NCBI RefSeq assembly: GCF_003946725.1
Contig: NZ_RHOY01000006.1
Location: 1-64,000, forward strand
Length of the DNA stretch: 64,000 nt
Direction of reading: 5' to 3'
From: Agrilactobacillus yilanensis
GTDB lineage: Bacteria; Bacillota; Bacilli; Lactobacillales; Lactobacillaceae
The position numbers and the translations under genes were made by a program. The first letter of the stretch is position 1. Every line of letters starts with the position of its first letter. The notes beneath the pieces were generated by a model, which was given only the letters and a program-made list of their open reading frames with translations, was not told where the DNA came from and did not search any database. This document shows positions 63,117 to 64,000 of this stretch, piece by piece.

Positions 63117-63345
63117 GATTGGAACATCTTGATTATGGTGTCAAAACTAGTCTTATGTCCGTGTTCGATTCTTGGAATTGTTGACTGAGGAACATTTGCT
63201 TGTTGTGTCAAACTTGTGCTCGCGTGCGTTCATTTGCTCCACTGCACTCTCAAGTTTGGCAGATTCGGCATCAAAGCCTGCCTTGAATTTTGGATCTTTG
63301 AGTTGTTCAGCTAGGTAATCGTCAAAAAGAATATTCTTTATCAGT
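63090..63345 (-). pseudogene. HigA-like XRE antitoxin, frameshifted
   Basis: Minus strand: IKNILFDDYLAEQLKDPKFK and AGFDAESAKLESAVEQMN are typical of HigA-type antitoxins. Then the frame shifts near 63220 and the HTH tail follows in another frame (LTQQANVPQSTIPRIEHG, FDTIIKMFQSKIRS) to TAA. Part of the HTH seems deleted. No toxin partner is seen. Confidence 0.65.
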
Positions 63346-63365
63346 TTATTTACCTCCCAGATTAT

Positions 63366-63551
63366 CTAAAGATTTTTGGAATTCATTGTGTCCACTTGGG
63401 CGCGTGTAAAATTCGAACTGAGGAGTAAGTCTATGTTCACCAGATCTAGCGAAACCTCTTGCATCAATATTTGAGGATCAATCTGTTTTTCTTTGGCGAG
63501 GTTACGCACTTTAGCCTTGAACTGTTGCCCATTTGAAAAACCGAGTTTCAC
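63366..63551 (-). pseudogene. truncated AbiEii-type nucleotidyltransferase toxin
   Basis: 61 residues; the start (FSNGQQFKAKVRNLAKEKQI and DPQILMQEVSLD) fits the N-terminus of AbiEii toxins, which are about 280 residues. The catalytic GSxxxD region is missing. It overlaps the AbiEi gene by 4 nt, the usual arrangement of the pair. Confidence 0.65.
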
Positions 63552-64000
63552 AGTAGTACCTCCATGTAGTTGTTGATTTTTTCTCTAACTTTGAACAAAT
63601 TTGCATAGCGTACCAGTCGCCCAATATCTTTTTGCTTTAGCTGCGAATAGCTAAGCATCGCTTGACGGATAGTTTCTGAATCTGATGAATCACGCGTCCG
63701 CAATATATCACAAAGGGTTCGCTCGACGTTATAGACCCGTACCTTGTGTTGACCAGGTGAAAGCACTTCCTCAATGCCTAGTTCGTGCCACTCTGACTTT
63801 TGGCGATAAGCCCGCACAGGGAACTCACCGATTGAACTTGGATTGTAGCCACGTGGAAAATTCATTTGGTAGCGATCCGGCGTCCTGTCGATCATGTGGT
63901 GTAAAAACAGTGCAGTGTCTTTGCAATAGACGCCCTTACTAAAACGATATTGAAGGATATACATGTCGTCCTCAAATATCGCTGGGTCAATATAAACCCC
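63548..64000 (-). CDS. AbiEi-family antitoxin/regulator (partial, runs off the window)
   Basis: The frame is open to the last base of the window. It has the AbiEi core ILQYRFSKGVYCKDTALFLH, DRTPDRYQMNFPRGYN and the C-terminal VYNVERTLCDILR. AbiEi is the antitoxin and repressor of the type IV AbiE toxin-antitoxin/phage-defence pair. Its N-terminal HTH lies beyond the window. The toxin gene next to it is broken, so the system is probably not active. Confidence 0.8.
   Translation of the reverse strand, partial: GVYIDPAIFEDDMYILQYRFSKGVYCKDTALFLHHMIDRTPDRYQMNFPRGYNPSSIGEFPVRAYRQKSEWHELGIEEVLSPGQHKVRVYNVERTLCDILRTRDSSDSETIRQAMLSYSQLKQKDIGRLVRYANLFKVREKINNYMEVLL

Overview
The window looks like a chromosome segment of a low-to-moderate G+C Lactobacillaceae species. 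The evidence is a lactobacillar PepN aminopeptidase and C69 dipeptidase, a surface protein with SLAP-type wall-binding repeats, an asparagine T-box leader in front of asnA, a CcpA-type cre site, strong AGGAGG ribosome sites and frequent GTG/TTG starts. The species cannot be fixed from the sequence alone. No rRNA or tRNA gene and no CRISPR array was seen.

Left part (1-26.1 kb) is mostly housekeeping and stress genes: a frameshifted SLAP/MucBP adhesin, a PadR-controlled ABC exporter, an SDR/acetyltransferase pair, a CmtR-like repressor with a Cd/Zn/Pb P1B-ATPase, a three-subunit flavin LDH (EtfB-EtfA-GlcD/LctD type) under a cre site, dipeptidase, an AEC permease with a divergent MarR regulator, AsnA with its T-box, and a CMD/SDR/NTF2/NmrA operon. 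Scattered through this part is a family of about a dozen 115-118-nt hairpin elements. They keep the same architecture while their helix arms differ and covary. They sit directly on stop codons, and in PepN and CadA they supply the last codons or the stop. None was seen to the right of 26.1 kb. This is the strongest candidate for an undescribed system.

Middle (26-43 kb): PepN, a CLC-type channel with an odd structured leader, an azoreductase with a WYL regulator, a Bcr/CflA transporter, and a catabolic cluster with its own LysR regulator. The cluster encodes a glycyl radical enzyme, a ferredoxin-less activase, a ProC-like reductase, a TIM-barrel epimerase and an MFS transporter. It resembles hydroxyproline-type radical dehydratase loci in part but has its own composition.

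Right of this (43-54 kb) is a second accessory pathway under a PrpR_N-type regulator: a four-carbon acid-sugar kinase, a cytosolic BNR/sialidase-fold protein, an iron alcohol dehydrogenase, a DapA-family aldolase and a PdxA-family dehydrogenase. An SLC13-type anion transporter and a small VOC protein lie nearby. The kinase/PdxA pair points to a D-threonate-like acid; the other enzymes suggest a larger or modified substrate.

The last 10 kb (54-64 kb) is a degenerate, probably acquired zone: small secreted and membrane proteins, TetR-controlled SDR/ricin-lectin and MDR/hydrolase operons, a HAD-LacI chimeric pseudogene, a duplicated and decayed acetyltransferase plus antitoxin tail, and broken AbiE and HigA toxin-antitoxin genes running to the window edge.
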